Assembly (NCBI GenBank): GCA_964638865.1
Contig: CAZXBG010000054.1
Location: 1 to 22,603 of the forward strand
DNA from: UBA7236 sp964638865
GTDB lineage: Bacteria > Bacteroidota > Bacteroidia > Chitinophagales > BACL12
Reading direction: 5' to 3'
DNA length: 22,603 bases
Shown: positions 1-6,906 of the stretch, piece by piece
How the letters are laid out: each line of letters starts with the position of its first letter
How positions within the stretch are numbered: the first letter of the stretch is position 1
Notes under the pieces: generated by a model
Told to the model about the DNA's origin: nothing
The model's input: the letters and a program-made list of their open reading frames with translations, nothing else
The model's database searches: none
Position numbers and translations under genes: made by a program

Positions 1-5
1 TGTTG

Positions 6-24
6 TTACTCCTGACTAATGACT
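6..24. repeat. dispersed intergenic repeat fragment (copy 1)
   Basis: The 19 bases here differ at one position from bases 21032-21050 near the other end of the window. Both are in non-coding DNA, so this looks like a dispersed intergenic repeat family. The region from here to base 120 contains no convincing gene. A small GC-rich hairpin (ACCCC 64-68 pairing with GGGGT 74-78) lies beside the transposase remnant and could be REP-like, but this is weak. Confidence 0.45.
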
Positions 25-122
25 ATCGACAATTTGGGGAGTGGTGAGTTGGCATGGGAAATAACCCCGGGAGGGGGTGGCATTATAATACATCCAGTAA
101 ATACATTGAGGTTAATAAATTA

Positions 123-254
123 CTATTCGATCCAATCAAACAATTGCCACTCTTCGAATCTCATTCCAAATTTATGCAGAAAGTCAACGTATTCTTCTTT
201 AAATGATTTCTTTTTAAGGTGTTCTTCCTGCTTAACAATATAATGCTGAAAACT
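123..254 (-). pseudogene. 3' remnant of a REP-associated / IS200-like (Y1) transposase
   Basis: The minus strand reads 43 open codons from just after a TGA (255-257) to a TAG at 123-125. The peptide contains HYIVKQEEHLKKKSF followed by KEEYVDFLHKFGMRFEE, and ends DWIE. This matches my knowledge of the C-terminal tail of Bacteroidota REP-associated tyrosine transposases (YI.NQEEHHKK.[TS]F.EE...L.K), including the end position. The catalytic HUH motif and the tyrosine are absent: everything upstream is missing or out of frame, because the next codons are interrupted by a stop and the neighbouring gene begins at once. It is therefore a degraded mobile-element remnant. Assignment rests on motif memory, not a search. 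Confidence 0.65.
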
Positions 255-274
255 TCAAACCTGGAATTTAGAAA

Positions 275-1240
275 TCAAAAACTCAACCAAAGGGCATGTT
301 CAGATTCAATTAAATTAATTTCTATTTTCTCTGCTTCTTTAACAATGTCTGGTCCTGATTTATAATCAGCAATTGTTCTGTTATAGATATTGGCCTCCTT
401 GTAAATGGAGCTATTAAAATTGCGAAAGAAAAATAGGTCATCGAGCGAATTGATGGATTCTTTTTCAGAATGTTGAGGCATGACTGAAGCCGCTAAATAT
501 TTTCTAGTTGCAGAAAAAGGGACCCAATAAAGATCAATCGTATCCTTCGAAATTGCATTAAATGCAACAGGGCAGATTCCTAATATCCTGCTTTCACTCA
601 CAAAACGTTTGTTATCAAAAAAATGATCTTCTTTTATTTTAAAAGCAATTATTTGCAGATTAGCAGTATCGATATCGGTGATATTTAATTCTTTATTGAA
701 AATATCGTTCACACTGTTATATGCTTTGATATTTCCATTCAGAACATTGTTGTTTAAGGTGTTAAACATAACATTGTTTTGAAACAATAATTCATTGTTT
801 TCCATCGGTATCCATCTCCATATTCTTTTCGCCCAAATTATCATGGATTCGTCTACGATAAAATTTTCATAATAATTTTCGTTGTTATATCGCAGCGTAT
901 AAATTGGTGGAACCAATAAATTAACAGGCAGATCCGCCGATTCATCCGGTAATAAAATATCATATTCGAAAGGGTTTCTATAATATCGTTGCATTTTTAA
1001 TATTCCTGTTGAATCCCAAAGCTTCCAGTTACCACTTCTGTAATTATTTTCAAATATTCCTTCTGCTTTTTTAATGCCATTTGGGTAATACGAAATGTAT
1101 TTACCCTGTAATCTGCCTCTTTCAGTTTCGTAGGAGCAGTTAAACTTATCTGAAATAAATTCATGCGTTTGAGTTTTCGCAGTTAGATTGTTTGCAAGAA
1201 GAATGATTGTTGCACAAATGAGGAGTAAAGGGTTTTTCAT
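275..1240 (-). CDS. secreted MORN-repeat protein with a GldN/PorN-like C-terminal domain
   Basis: This 321-residue protein starts with a typical signal peptide (about residues 1-21, ending LTAKTQ), so it should act in the periplasm or outer envelope. Residues about 42-90 hold two or three MORN-like units (GKYISYYPNGIKKAEG, SGNWKLWDSTGILK), as in YwqK-type proteins. Residues about 127-321 resemble GldN/PorN, a periplasmic partner of the T9SS GldK/PorK ring: IIWAKRIWRWIPM, a KIKED..FF segment, RILGICPVAF, IDLYWVPFSATRKYL, SSIYKEANIYNRTIADY and a final SEHALW (GldN ends FEHDMW). Family knowledge links GldN to T9SS and gliding. No gldK, gldL or gldM lies nearby, so this is probably an extra GldN-like paralogue rather than the core copy. 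It lies 60 bases downstream of the Fic gene on the same strand, so co-transcription is possible. The domain fusion is seen directly; the role is inferred. Confidence 0.8.
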   Translation of the reverse strand: MKNPLLLICATIILLANNLTAKTQTHEFISDKFNCSYETERGRLQGKYISYYPNGIKKAEGIFENNYRSGNWKLWDSTGILKMQRYYRNPFEYDILLPDESADLPVNLLVPPIYTLRYNNENYYENFIVDESMIIWAKRIWRWIPMENNELLFQNNVMFNTLNNNVLNGNIKAYNSVNDIFNKELNITDIDTANLQIIAFKIKEDHFFDNKRFVSESRILGICPVAFNAISKDTIDLYWVPFSATRKYLAASVMPQHSEKESINSLDDLFFFRNFNSSIYKEANIYNRTIADYKSGPDIVKEAEKIEINLIESEHALWLSF

Positions 1241-1300
1241 TATGGCGTTTTTGAAATAACGTTAAGGTATTACCGGATATTTTCTATGGATCACCTCAAT

Positions 1301-2703
1301 TCAAATAATATTCATCATATCAATTTCTTTATCACAGGGGTATAGTCCGGGAAACAACAACGGGGAAAATTTAATTGGATATTTTGCATAATACATCATG
1401 TGTATGCCCTCCTTTTTTGTATAAAGCAATTCCAATTTTATCAAACTTTCGGCAATAATTTTTATTGTTTTATCGGAGGTGTTTGTGATACGCATACCAT
1501 CAGATTTCGAAATTTTACCCTTTAAAAAAAGTTCGGTTAAAATATATTTTGCTTCCGGCTTAAAGTAATTTCTTAAAGCCATTAATTCACCAAAGGCATC
1601 CAAACGGTTTGCCATAGTTTCGGCATCAATTACTTTCGTCATAAAAGTAATCTGGTCAATAGCCACTTTTAAAAAGTAACCGCAAAATTCAATAAGATAT
1701 TTATTCGATAAATTTCCACGGCCATCATAATTATTCAGTTTTATCTGATCTGCGTTTGCGAGATGCGATTTATAATTATTGTTTGAACGTGCTAACCCAC
1801 GTGAAATTGACCAAAGACCAAAAGCATCCAAACCTTCGTACATAAAACAAGCATCAGAAAACAACCTTACCACGCGATCGTTACCATCTAAAAATGGATG
1901 AATCCATGCTAATCGGTGATGTGATGCAGCAATAGAAATTATTCTTTTAATTTTCGATTTATTATTTGCATTTGTAGGGTTGTAAAAATTTTGAAATCTA
2001 TGCGCAAACAAATCAATTGATGCAGAAAATGGTGCTATATGCTTTACCACTTCAACTTCAGCTTTTCTAAATTCACCTGGTGTAACCTTTAATTTTTTAT
2101 TGTCTTTCGATTTTGCAAATTTGAATTCTTCGGGTAGATGGTCGTAAAATTTTTTGTGTATCTCTTTAAGAAATTCACCGGAAGCAGGGTTTCTGATTTC
2201 AACTCCGGATGCATATTTTTCCGTAATATATTTATGAAGATTTATATGTGCTAATGCTTCTTTCTGTAAATCCCTATTTATTTTATCCTTCGAAAAATCA
2301 TTATTTAAAGCCCTCTCTATATCTAACGGGTGGGCGTCGTGACCTTCAATTAAATTGGAATAATAACTGTTCATTGGCCTTAGAAAATCACCCAGGGCAA
2401 CACGCGTTATTGGATTTAAAACCCCGGAAAGTTTGCCTGCTTTTTCAATAAGCTCAATTGCCAATGCTTCCAATTCCCGGGAAGCATCATCTGGAAACAA
2501 AGGTTCCATGCTATCCACNNNNNNNNNNNNNNNNNNNNNNNNNNNNNNNNNNNNNNNNNNNNNNNNNNNNNNNNNNNNNNNNNNNNNNNNNNNNNNNNNN
2601 NNNNNNNNNNNNNNNNNNATGCTTCCAATTCCCGGGAAGCATCATCTGGAAACAAAGGTTCCATGCTATCCACCGTTGTATAAAAGTCAATATTGTTCGG
2701 CAT
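1301..2703 (-). CDS. Fic-family protein, probable AMPylase with N-terminal inhibitory helix (interrupted by an assembly gap)
   Basis: Fic proteins transfer AMP or other phosphate-containing groups to target proteins. If the 100 N and one copy of the flanking 55-base duplicate are removed, the frame runs intact from ATG 2701-2703 (MPNNIDFYTT) to the stop, giving 415 residues; 1403 minus 155 bases is an exact multiple of three. Residues about 64-69 read SNLIEG, the (S/T)xxxE(G/N) inhibitory motif in the N-terminal position typical of class II Fic proteins. The Fic motif at about 217-228 is HPFLDGNDRVVR, where the family consensus is HxFx(D/E)GNGRxxR, so the second loop glycine is Asp. The C-terminal part (KISKSDGMRIT onward) resembles a winged helix. 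The start at 2703 is favoured because a TAnnTTTG box ends four bases upstream. Whether the variant motif still catalyses is unknown. Confidence 0.85.
2464..2673. other. assembly gap of 100 N flanked by identical 55-base copies
   Basis: Bases 2464-2518 and 2619-2673 are identical over 55 bases and enclose exactly 100 N (2519-2618). A round 100-N run is a scaffolder placeholder, and 55 is a standard de Bruijn k-mer length, so the two contigs most likely overlap by one k-mer and the gap is artificial. Collapsing it restores a single Fic reading frame. The repeat is therefore not biological. Confidence 0.9.
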
Positions 2704-2707
2704 AAAA

Positions 2708-2715
2708 CAAAAATA
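2708..2715 (-). promoter_or_regulatory. putative -7 box (TAnnTTTG) of the Fic gene
   Basis: The minus strand reads TATTTTTG, matching the Bacteroidota -7 consensus TAnnTTTG, and ends four bases before ATG 2703. Transcription would then begin at or very near the start codon, giving a leaderless or nearly leaderless mRNA. No clear -33 TTTG element is visible upstream. Confidence 0.4.
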
Positions 2716-2740
2716 CATAAAAAATTTATAATTCCGTTAG

Positions 2741-2812
2741 TTATTCCGATGGTTAATAATCAATGAATATAGGCTTTTGATGACATTACATCATATTTTA
2801 TTCCGATGGTTA
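2741..2812. repeat. 15-base direct repeat upstream of the Fic gene
   Basis: TTATTCCGATGGTTA occurs at 2741-2755 and again at 2798-2812, followed directly by a third degenerate copy (TTATTCCGGTGG, 2810-2821). They lie upstream of the probable Fic promoter. They could be operator half-sites or decayed repeat DNA; nothing in the sequence decides between these. Confidence 0.4.
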
Positions 2813-2850
2813 TTCCGGTGGTAGGCAGGTGCCGGCAAATTTAGGGTCCA

Positions 2851-3099
2851 GGGTCTGTCTCTTGCAAACCGAACTCGTTTGCGATACAAGAATTGTATCG
2901 CATTTCATACATAACGATCTAAACGCTCTTACGTTTTCAGATTATGGATATATCGAATAATTTCCCTTTGAAGCGATGGCGTTAAATGATCAAATATCTT
3001 TTTTGCTGCCTTGTTCTCCTTAGATACATTTACAAATTTAGGATCCGGGACCGGCAAGTGAATAGAGGAAGGTGTTCTCGTCCAATTCGGCAGTAACCG
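2851..3099 (-). pseudogene. decayed DUF1905/YdeI (OmdA)-family gene, 3' part
   Basis: One minus-strand frame reads KENKAAKKIFDHLTPSLQRE, IIRYIHNLKT, stop (2929-2931), ERLDRYV, stop (2905-2907), NAIQFLYRKRVRFARDRP. This matches the C-terminal half of DUF1905/YdeI-type proteins as I know them (KENKEAK..FD.LTPS.Q.EI.RYI..LKTEES.D.N...AI.FLLGK.RF.GRDKP). Both breaks are nonsense codons in the same frame, without a frameshift in this segment, so the family likeness continues across each. The N-terminal DUF1905 half is missing; a TAA at 3100-3102 closes the frame upstream. With no start, two stops and half the protein lost, it is a dead gene. This explains most of the 2719-3221 stretch, which otherwise holds only short repeats. 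Confidence 0.65.
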
Positions 3100-3236
3100 T
3101 TAATTGGGCATTAATTTATATGGTTAAGATCAATAAAAGGGATAGTAAGAGGAGAATATTTTTCAAAATTATCGTTTTATATCTTAAAGGTGTCAATTGT
3201 TGTGCAAATGATTGATGATTTTTGCAAATTCTGTAC

Positions 3237-3950
3237 ATGAGTATATTTCGATTTAAACAATTTTCCATAGATCAAAACATAACTTCCATGAAGGTTGGTA
3301 CCGACGGCGTATTGCTCGGCGCCTGGATATCAGAAGCGGCGAATGTTACCAATATTTTGGACATTGGTACCGGAACCGGATTAATTGCGCTGATGTTGGC
3401 TCAAAAATTTTCATCGGCTTCAATAGAGGCAATTGATATTGACGAAGCTGCAGTTTTACAGGCCAGGGGAAATGCTGAAAATACAGAATGGAAAAAAAGA
3501 ATTCGGATGGAGCATATTGCTTTGGAGGATTATATCATTTCCAATAAAAAAAAGTTTGCTATCATTTCCTGTAATCCTCCTTATTTTATTAAAGGATGGA
3601 AAATTGAAAATGAACAACGGAAAAAAGCAAGAGATGCTGAACATTTGCCATTTGAGCAATTAATTGAAGTTGCAATAAAATGTCTTGCCGACAGGGGTAG
3701 TTTAAATCTGATTTTACCATTGGAGGAAGGCAAAAATATTATGGCTCAAGTGGACTCAGCCGGATTATATTGTAAACGTAAAACAACGGTTTATACCAAA
3801 GCAGGACAGGCAGCAAAACGTTTTTTATTGGAGATAGTTAGGTATCCTGTAAACACTTTTAATGCAGACCTGATAATTGAAAATGAAGGCCTCAATAATT
3901 TTACCGAGGAATACAAACAATTAACCCGCGATTTTTATCTGAATTTTTAA
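3237..3950 (+). CDS. trmN: tRNA1(Val) (adenine(37)-N6)-methyltransferase
   Basis: This is a SAM-dependent methyltransferase of the TrmN6/YfiC family, which makes m6A37 in tRNA1(Val) in the cytoplasm. The 237-residue protein opens with the family's N-terminal block (FRFKQFSIDQN, MKVGTDGVLLGAW). Motif I for SAM binding, LDIGTGTGLIAL, lies at about residues 40-51, and an acidic end of beta-2 reads IDIDE. The catalytic NPPY motif characteristic of N6-adenine methyltransferases is at about residue 113. Length matches the family. I chose ATG 3237 (MSIFRF) over the in-frame TTG at 3222, since homologues begin near this point. A TTTG sequence at 3221-3224 (GATTTTTG, one mismatch to TAnnTTTG) could be its -7 box. 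The gene is convergent with the acidic-protein/gltX unit. Confidence 0.9.
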   Translation: MSIFRFKQFSIDQNITSMKVGTDGVLLGAWISEAANVTNILDIGTGTGLIALMLAQKFSSASIEAIDIDEAAVLQARGNAENTEWKKRIRMEHIALEDYIISNKKKFAIISCNPPYFIKGWKIENEQRKKARDAEHLPFEQLIEVAIKCLADRGSLNLILPLEEGKNIMAQVDSAGLYCKRKTTVYTKAGQAAKRFLLEIVRYPVNTFNADLIIENEGLNNFTEEYKQLTRDFYLNF

Positions 3951-3957
3951 ATTAAAA

Positions 3958-3981
3958 AAAGCGCCGGAATTCCGGCGCTTT
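3958..3981. terminator. bidirectional intrinsic terminator
   Basis: AAAGCGCCGGAATTCCGGCGCTTT is a perfect 24-base palindrome with a GC-rich stem flanked by A-runs on the left and T on the right. It lies eight bases after the trmN stop and 36 bases beyond the end of the convergent acidic-protein gene, so it can serve both directions. Confidence 0.85.
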
Positions 3982-4017
3982 ATAAGTATTTGAAAACACT
4001 GTGTTGGTTTCGGTTGA

Positions 4018-4551
4018 TCAATATTTTTCATCTAGGTCGCCATCATCAATATTGTAATTGTCTTCCTCTCCAAATTCGTCGGCCAGATCATCAATAGTAT
4101 CTTCTTCATCAAAATCATCCTCCTCCTCATCGTCTTTTGCTTTTTTCTTTTTGCCGGTATCGTCATCATCAATATCTTCATACATATGTTTGCCTTCATC
4201 GAAGGCATAGGCATCTTTTTCGTCCTTGTCGTCAAAGTCGAATTCATCCTTAAAATCCTTATCGTTGAACTGACGGAATTCTTCAAACTCATCGCTTATT
4301 TCGGTAAGATCTTCTGCTTCTTCTTTGGTATCTTCCGCATCATCATCATCTTCTTCATCACCGAGTTTGGCGTACGGTAATTCTTCGAGACCCTTAAATT
4401 TTTTGTCCTCTACATTCTTATTAAGGAATTTATTGAGTTTGTCGATATCCGTATTGGTAGTTATCTCTCCAAATTCATTAATATTCATTTCGAAGCCATC
4501 CAGATCTTTATGAACTTCGGGTTTCCCTTCTAAAGGTTTTTTCTTAGGCAT
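4018..4551 (-). CDS. highly acidic low-complexity protein, function unknown
   Basis: The 177-residue protein has a short basic start (MPKKKP), then a more ordinary conserved-looking segment at about 10-60 (VHKDLDGFEMNINEFGEI, DIDKLNKFLNKNVEDKK), then about 110 residues dominated by Asp and Glu with short Lys runs (GKKKKAKDDEEEDDFDEEDT). No enzyme motif, signal peptide or membrane segment is visible. It starts 17 bases after the gltX stop on the same strand, so the two are almost certainly co-transcribed. I believe similar small acidic proteins occur elsewhere in Bacteroidota, but I cannot name a family. A nucleic-acid-mimicking or RNA-polymerase-delta-like tail is possible from composition alone. 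Confidence 0.8.
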   Translation of the reverse strand: MPKKKPLEGKPEVHKDLDGFEMNINEFGEITTNTDIDKLNKFLNKNVEDKKFKGLEELPYAKLGDEEDDDDAEDTKEEAEDLTEISDEFEEFRQFNDKDFKDEFDFDDKDEKDAYAFDEGKHMYEDIDDDDTGKKKKAKDDEEEDDFDEEDTIDDLADEFGEEDNYNIDDGDLDEKY

Positions 4552-4568
4552 ATGGCTTACTGCAATTT

Positions 4569-6098
4569 TCAGTGAAAGGTATCAAATATTTTTATTGAAT
4601 TATGCAAACGGTCAACAGATTTTTTTTTCCCTAAAACATCCATCATGGTAAAAACAGGTGGACCTTGCAATCCTCCCGCCAAAGCTACTCTAAAAATAGG
4701 CATCACCTCACCCATTCCTAAATTATTTTCTTTCATAAAATCTTTTATAGATGTTTCTATCTCGTGTTCTGTAAAATTAGCAATTGCTTCAATTTTATTT
4801 ATCAAATTTACAAAGATTTCTCTTTTTTCAGGTTTCCATTTCTTTTTAATGGTTTCCTCATCAAATTTAGTAATATCTTCAAAAAAGAAGGTTCCCAGTT
4901 CATAAAGATCCGGAATAAAAACTGCCCTTTCCTTCATTGCTTCACAAACCTTTATTAAATAGTCGGGGTCAACTGTTACATTTTTTTCAATAAGATAGGG
5001 TTTTATCAGTTCTGCCAGTTCGGCACCCGTTTTTAATTTCAAATGTTGTTGATTGAACCACTTAGCCTTCTCAGGGTCGAAACGAGCACCCGATTTGCCT
5101 ATTCTTTCAAAACTGAATGCATTTATTAATTCTTCCTTAGTAAATACTTCCTGATCTGTTCCGGGATTCCATCCTAAAAAAGCAATAAAATTAATATATG
5201 CCTCAGGTAAAAAACCCTTTTCTTTTAAGCCAGAAATACCTTGTTCTTTCCAATCTAAAGAATATAAAGGAAAACCATATTTATCGCCATCGCGTTTGCT
5301 GAGTTTTCCATTGCCTTCGGGTTTTAAAATAAGGGGTAAATGTGCAAAGTGAGGCATTTCATTTTCCCATCCAAACATTTTATAAGTCATAACATGAGTT
5401 GGCGCACTTGGCAACCATTCCTCCCCTCTTACAACATGTGTTATTTTCATTAAATAGTCGTCCACTACATTTGCCAAATGATAAGTTGGCATTCCATCAC
5501 TTTTAAATAATACCTTATCGTCCAATTGTGAAGAATTAAAAGTGACCCAACCACGGATCAGGTCATTAAATTTTATTTCTTCGTTGCGCGGCATTTTAAT
5601 TCGGATTACAAATGGATCGCCATTTGAAAGTCTTCTGTCCACTTCATCTTTGGAAAGTGACACAGAATTTTTCATATACTGTCGGGTAATATGGTCATAA
5701 GCAGGGGAAGGATTGCCCTGTTCTGTCATGCGATTTCGCATTTCTTCCAGTTCTTCGGGTGTGTCGAATGCGTAATAGGCATTTCCTTTTTCTATCAGTT
5801 CGTATACGTACTTTTTATATATCTCCTGTCTTTCACTTTGGCGGTATGGCGCATAAGGGCCGCCAACATGAACACCCTCGTCAAATTCAATTCCCGCCCA
5901 TTTACAACTGTTGATCACATATTCCTCCGCTCCCGGAACATACCTTGCCTGATCAGTATCTTCAATGCGCAGAATTAATGAGCCACCCGTTTTTTTTACG
6001 AATAAATAATTATATAATGCAGTTCTGATACCGCCCAAATGTTGTGCACCGGTTGGACTTGGTGCGTACCGCAATCGTACTTTTTTCTCCATGTTCAT
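4569..6098 (-). CDS. gltX: glutamyl-tRNA synthetase
   Basis: This cytoplasmic class I aminoacyl-tRNA synthetase charges tRNA-Glu. The 509-residue length is normal. The N-terminus carries YAPSPTGAQHLGGIRTALYN with the HIGH-type signature HLGG at 20-23, and the KMSKS-type loop is KLSKR at 265-269. Other family blocks include LRIEDTDQ, VVDDYLMKITHVVRGEEW and GWNPGTDQEVF. The HIGH motif reads HLGG after Gln, where GALHIGG or GxLHIGG is usual; this is a conservative variation. ATG 6098 is taken, though ATG 6092 (MEKKVRL) would also fit. A TAAATTTG box lies 11 bases upstream. The acidic protein gene follows 17 bases downstream. Confidence 0.95.
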   Translation of the reverse strand: MNMEKKVRLRYAPSPTGAQHLGGIRTALYNYLFVKKTGGSLILRIEDTDQARYVPGAEEYVINSCKWAGIEFDEGVHVGGPYAPYRQSERQEIYKKYVYELIEKGNAYYAFDTPEELEEMRNRMTEQGNPSPAYDHITRQYMKNSVSLSKDEVDRRLSNGDPFVIRIKMPRNEEIKFNDLIRGWVTFNSSQLDDKVLFKSDGMPTYHLANVVDDYLMKITHVVRGEEWLPSAPTHVMTYKMFGWENEMPHFAHLPLILKPEGNGKLSKRDGDKYGFPLYSLDWKEQGISGLKEKGFLPEAYINFIAFLGWNPGTDQEVFTKEELINAFSFERIGKSGARFDPEKAKWFNQQHLKLKTGAELAELIKPYLIEKNVTVDPDYLIKVCEAMKERAVFIPDLYELGTFFFEDITKFDEETIKKKWKPEKREIFVNLINKIEAIANFTEHEIETSIKDFMKENNLGMGEVMPIFRVALAGGLQGPPVFTMMDVLGKKKSVDRLHNSIKIFDTFH

Positions 6099-6109
6099 TA
6101 TTCCTGCTG

Positions 6110-6117
6110 CAAATTTA
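6110..6117 (-). promoter_or_regulatory. putative -7 box (TAnnTTTG) of gltX
   Basis: The minus strand reads TAAATTTG, 11 bases before ATG 6098. It faces away from the box for the divergent deacetylase gene at 6259-6266, so the 6099-6271 spacer would hold two divergent promoters. No well-placed -33 element is evident. Confidence 0.4.
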
Positions 6118-6258
6118 ACCCCTTAAAACTGAAATGTGAATCAATAGCAGTAGGAAGGAAAATATTTTTATCGCATTTAATCTACCTATGTTCAGGTTGT
6201 GAATTATCAAAATATAAGTCGCGGATTATCAAATTGTTAAATCCCGCACGATTTTGGC

Positions 6259-6266
6259 TAAGTTTG
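6259..6266 (+). promoter_or_regulatory. putative -7 box (TAnnTTTG) of the polysaccharide deacetylase gene
   Basis: TAAGTTTG matches the Bacteroidota -7 consensus and ends five bases before ATG 6272. A TTG at about 6234-6236 lies 22 bases upstream and could act as the -33 element. The predicted transcript would have almost no leader. Confidence 0.45.
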
Positions 6267-6271
6267 CAGCG

Positions 6272-6883
6272 ATGTATTTTGTAAAAACACCTTTTTATTT
6301 AAAAACCATTTATCCGAGTCTAATCTGGGATATTAAAAAGAAGAATACATTATATATCACTTTCGACGACGGTCCTATTCCTTTGGTAACTGAGGAGATA
6401 TTACATATTTTGAGATCCTACAATGCCGCTGCTACTTTTTTTTGTATTGGTGAAAATATCAGTCAAAATAGAAATATTTTTGAAAAAGTGATGGAGGAAG
6501 GACATGCAATTGGCAATCACACTTATCACCATCTGAACGGATGGAAAACTGATTTGGAAACCTATGTTGAGGATGTTAGACTTTGTGATCTTAAATTTTC
6601 CACTCCATTATTCCGACCACCCTATGGAAGGATAGGATTTCAACAAATTCAGGAATTAAAAAAACAATATAAAATCATAATGTGGGATGTTTTGAGTGGA
6701 GATTTTGATACGGATGCCGACGCCGCAAAATGCACAAAAAATGTTATCGATAAAGCTGTGGAGGGAAGCATAATAGTTTTTCACGATAGTTTGAAAGCAA
6801 AAGACAGAGTATTAAAAAGTTTGCCTTTGGTGTTGGAACATTTTTCAAATGAAGGATATGTATTTGATAAAATGGATATCTGA
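6272..6883 (+). CDS. polysaccharide deacetylase (NodB-type, CE4) family protein
   Basis: CE4 enzymes remove N-acetyl (or O-acetyl) groups from glycans such as peptidoglycan or chitin oligomers, using a metal held by Asp-His-His. In this 203-residue protein, motif 1 is TFDDGP with catalytic and metal Asp at 32-33; motif 2 is HTYHH (about 82-86, the H..[ST]..H metal ligands); motif 3 is FRPPYGR; and a late IIVFHDS carries the final catalytic His. The core NodB domain is essentially the whole protein. There is no clear cleavable signal peptide, only a mildly hydrophobic start (MYFVKTPFYLK), so location is uncertain. ATG 6272 was chosen over the in-frame TTG 6254, which would fall inside or before the promoter box. 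tatD follows 23 bases downstream and is probably in the same operon. Confidence 0.9.
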   Translation: MYFVKTPFYLKTIYPSLIWDIKKKNTLYITFDDGPIPLVTEEILHILRSYNAAATFFCIGENISQNRNIFEKVMEEGHAIGNHTYHHLNGWKTDLETYVEDVRLCDLKFSTPLFRPPYGRIGFQQIQELKKQYKIIMWDVLSGDFDTDADAAKCTKNVIDKAVEGSIIVFHDSLKAKDRVLKSLPLVLEHFSNEGYVFDKMDI

Positions 6884-6906
6884 ACACAGAAATAATTTAA
6901 TAATCA

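Noticed and set aside
19..243. Plus-strand open frame of 74 codons at the window start
   Set aside because: It runs antisense to the transposase-tail remnant and through a repeat; the peptide has no protein-like pattern.
2416..2766. Several short frames crossing the N run
   Set aside because: They are created by translating through the 100-N placeholder and the duplicated 55 bases.
2881..2901. Perfect 9-base-arm palindrome as an operator or terminator
   Set aside because: It lies within the YdeI-type pseudogene frame (codons for AIQFLY), has no U-tract and is not next to a promoter.
4032..4513. Overlapping frames on both strands in the acidic-protein gene
   Set aside because: Repeated GAT/GAA codons open other frames by composition; only the 177-codon frame has a sensible start and operon spacing.
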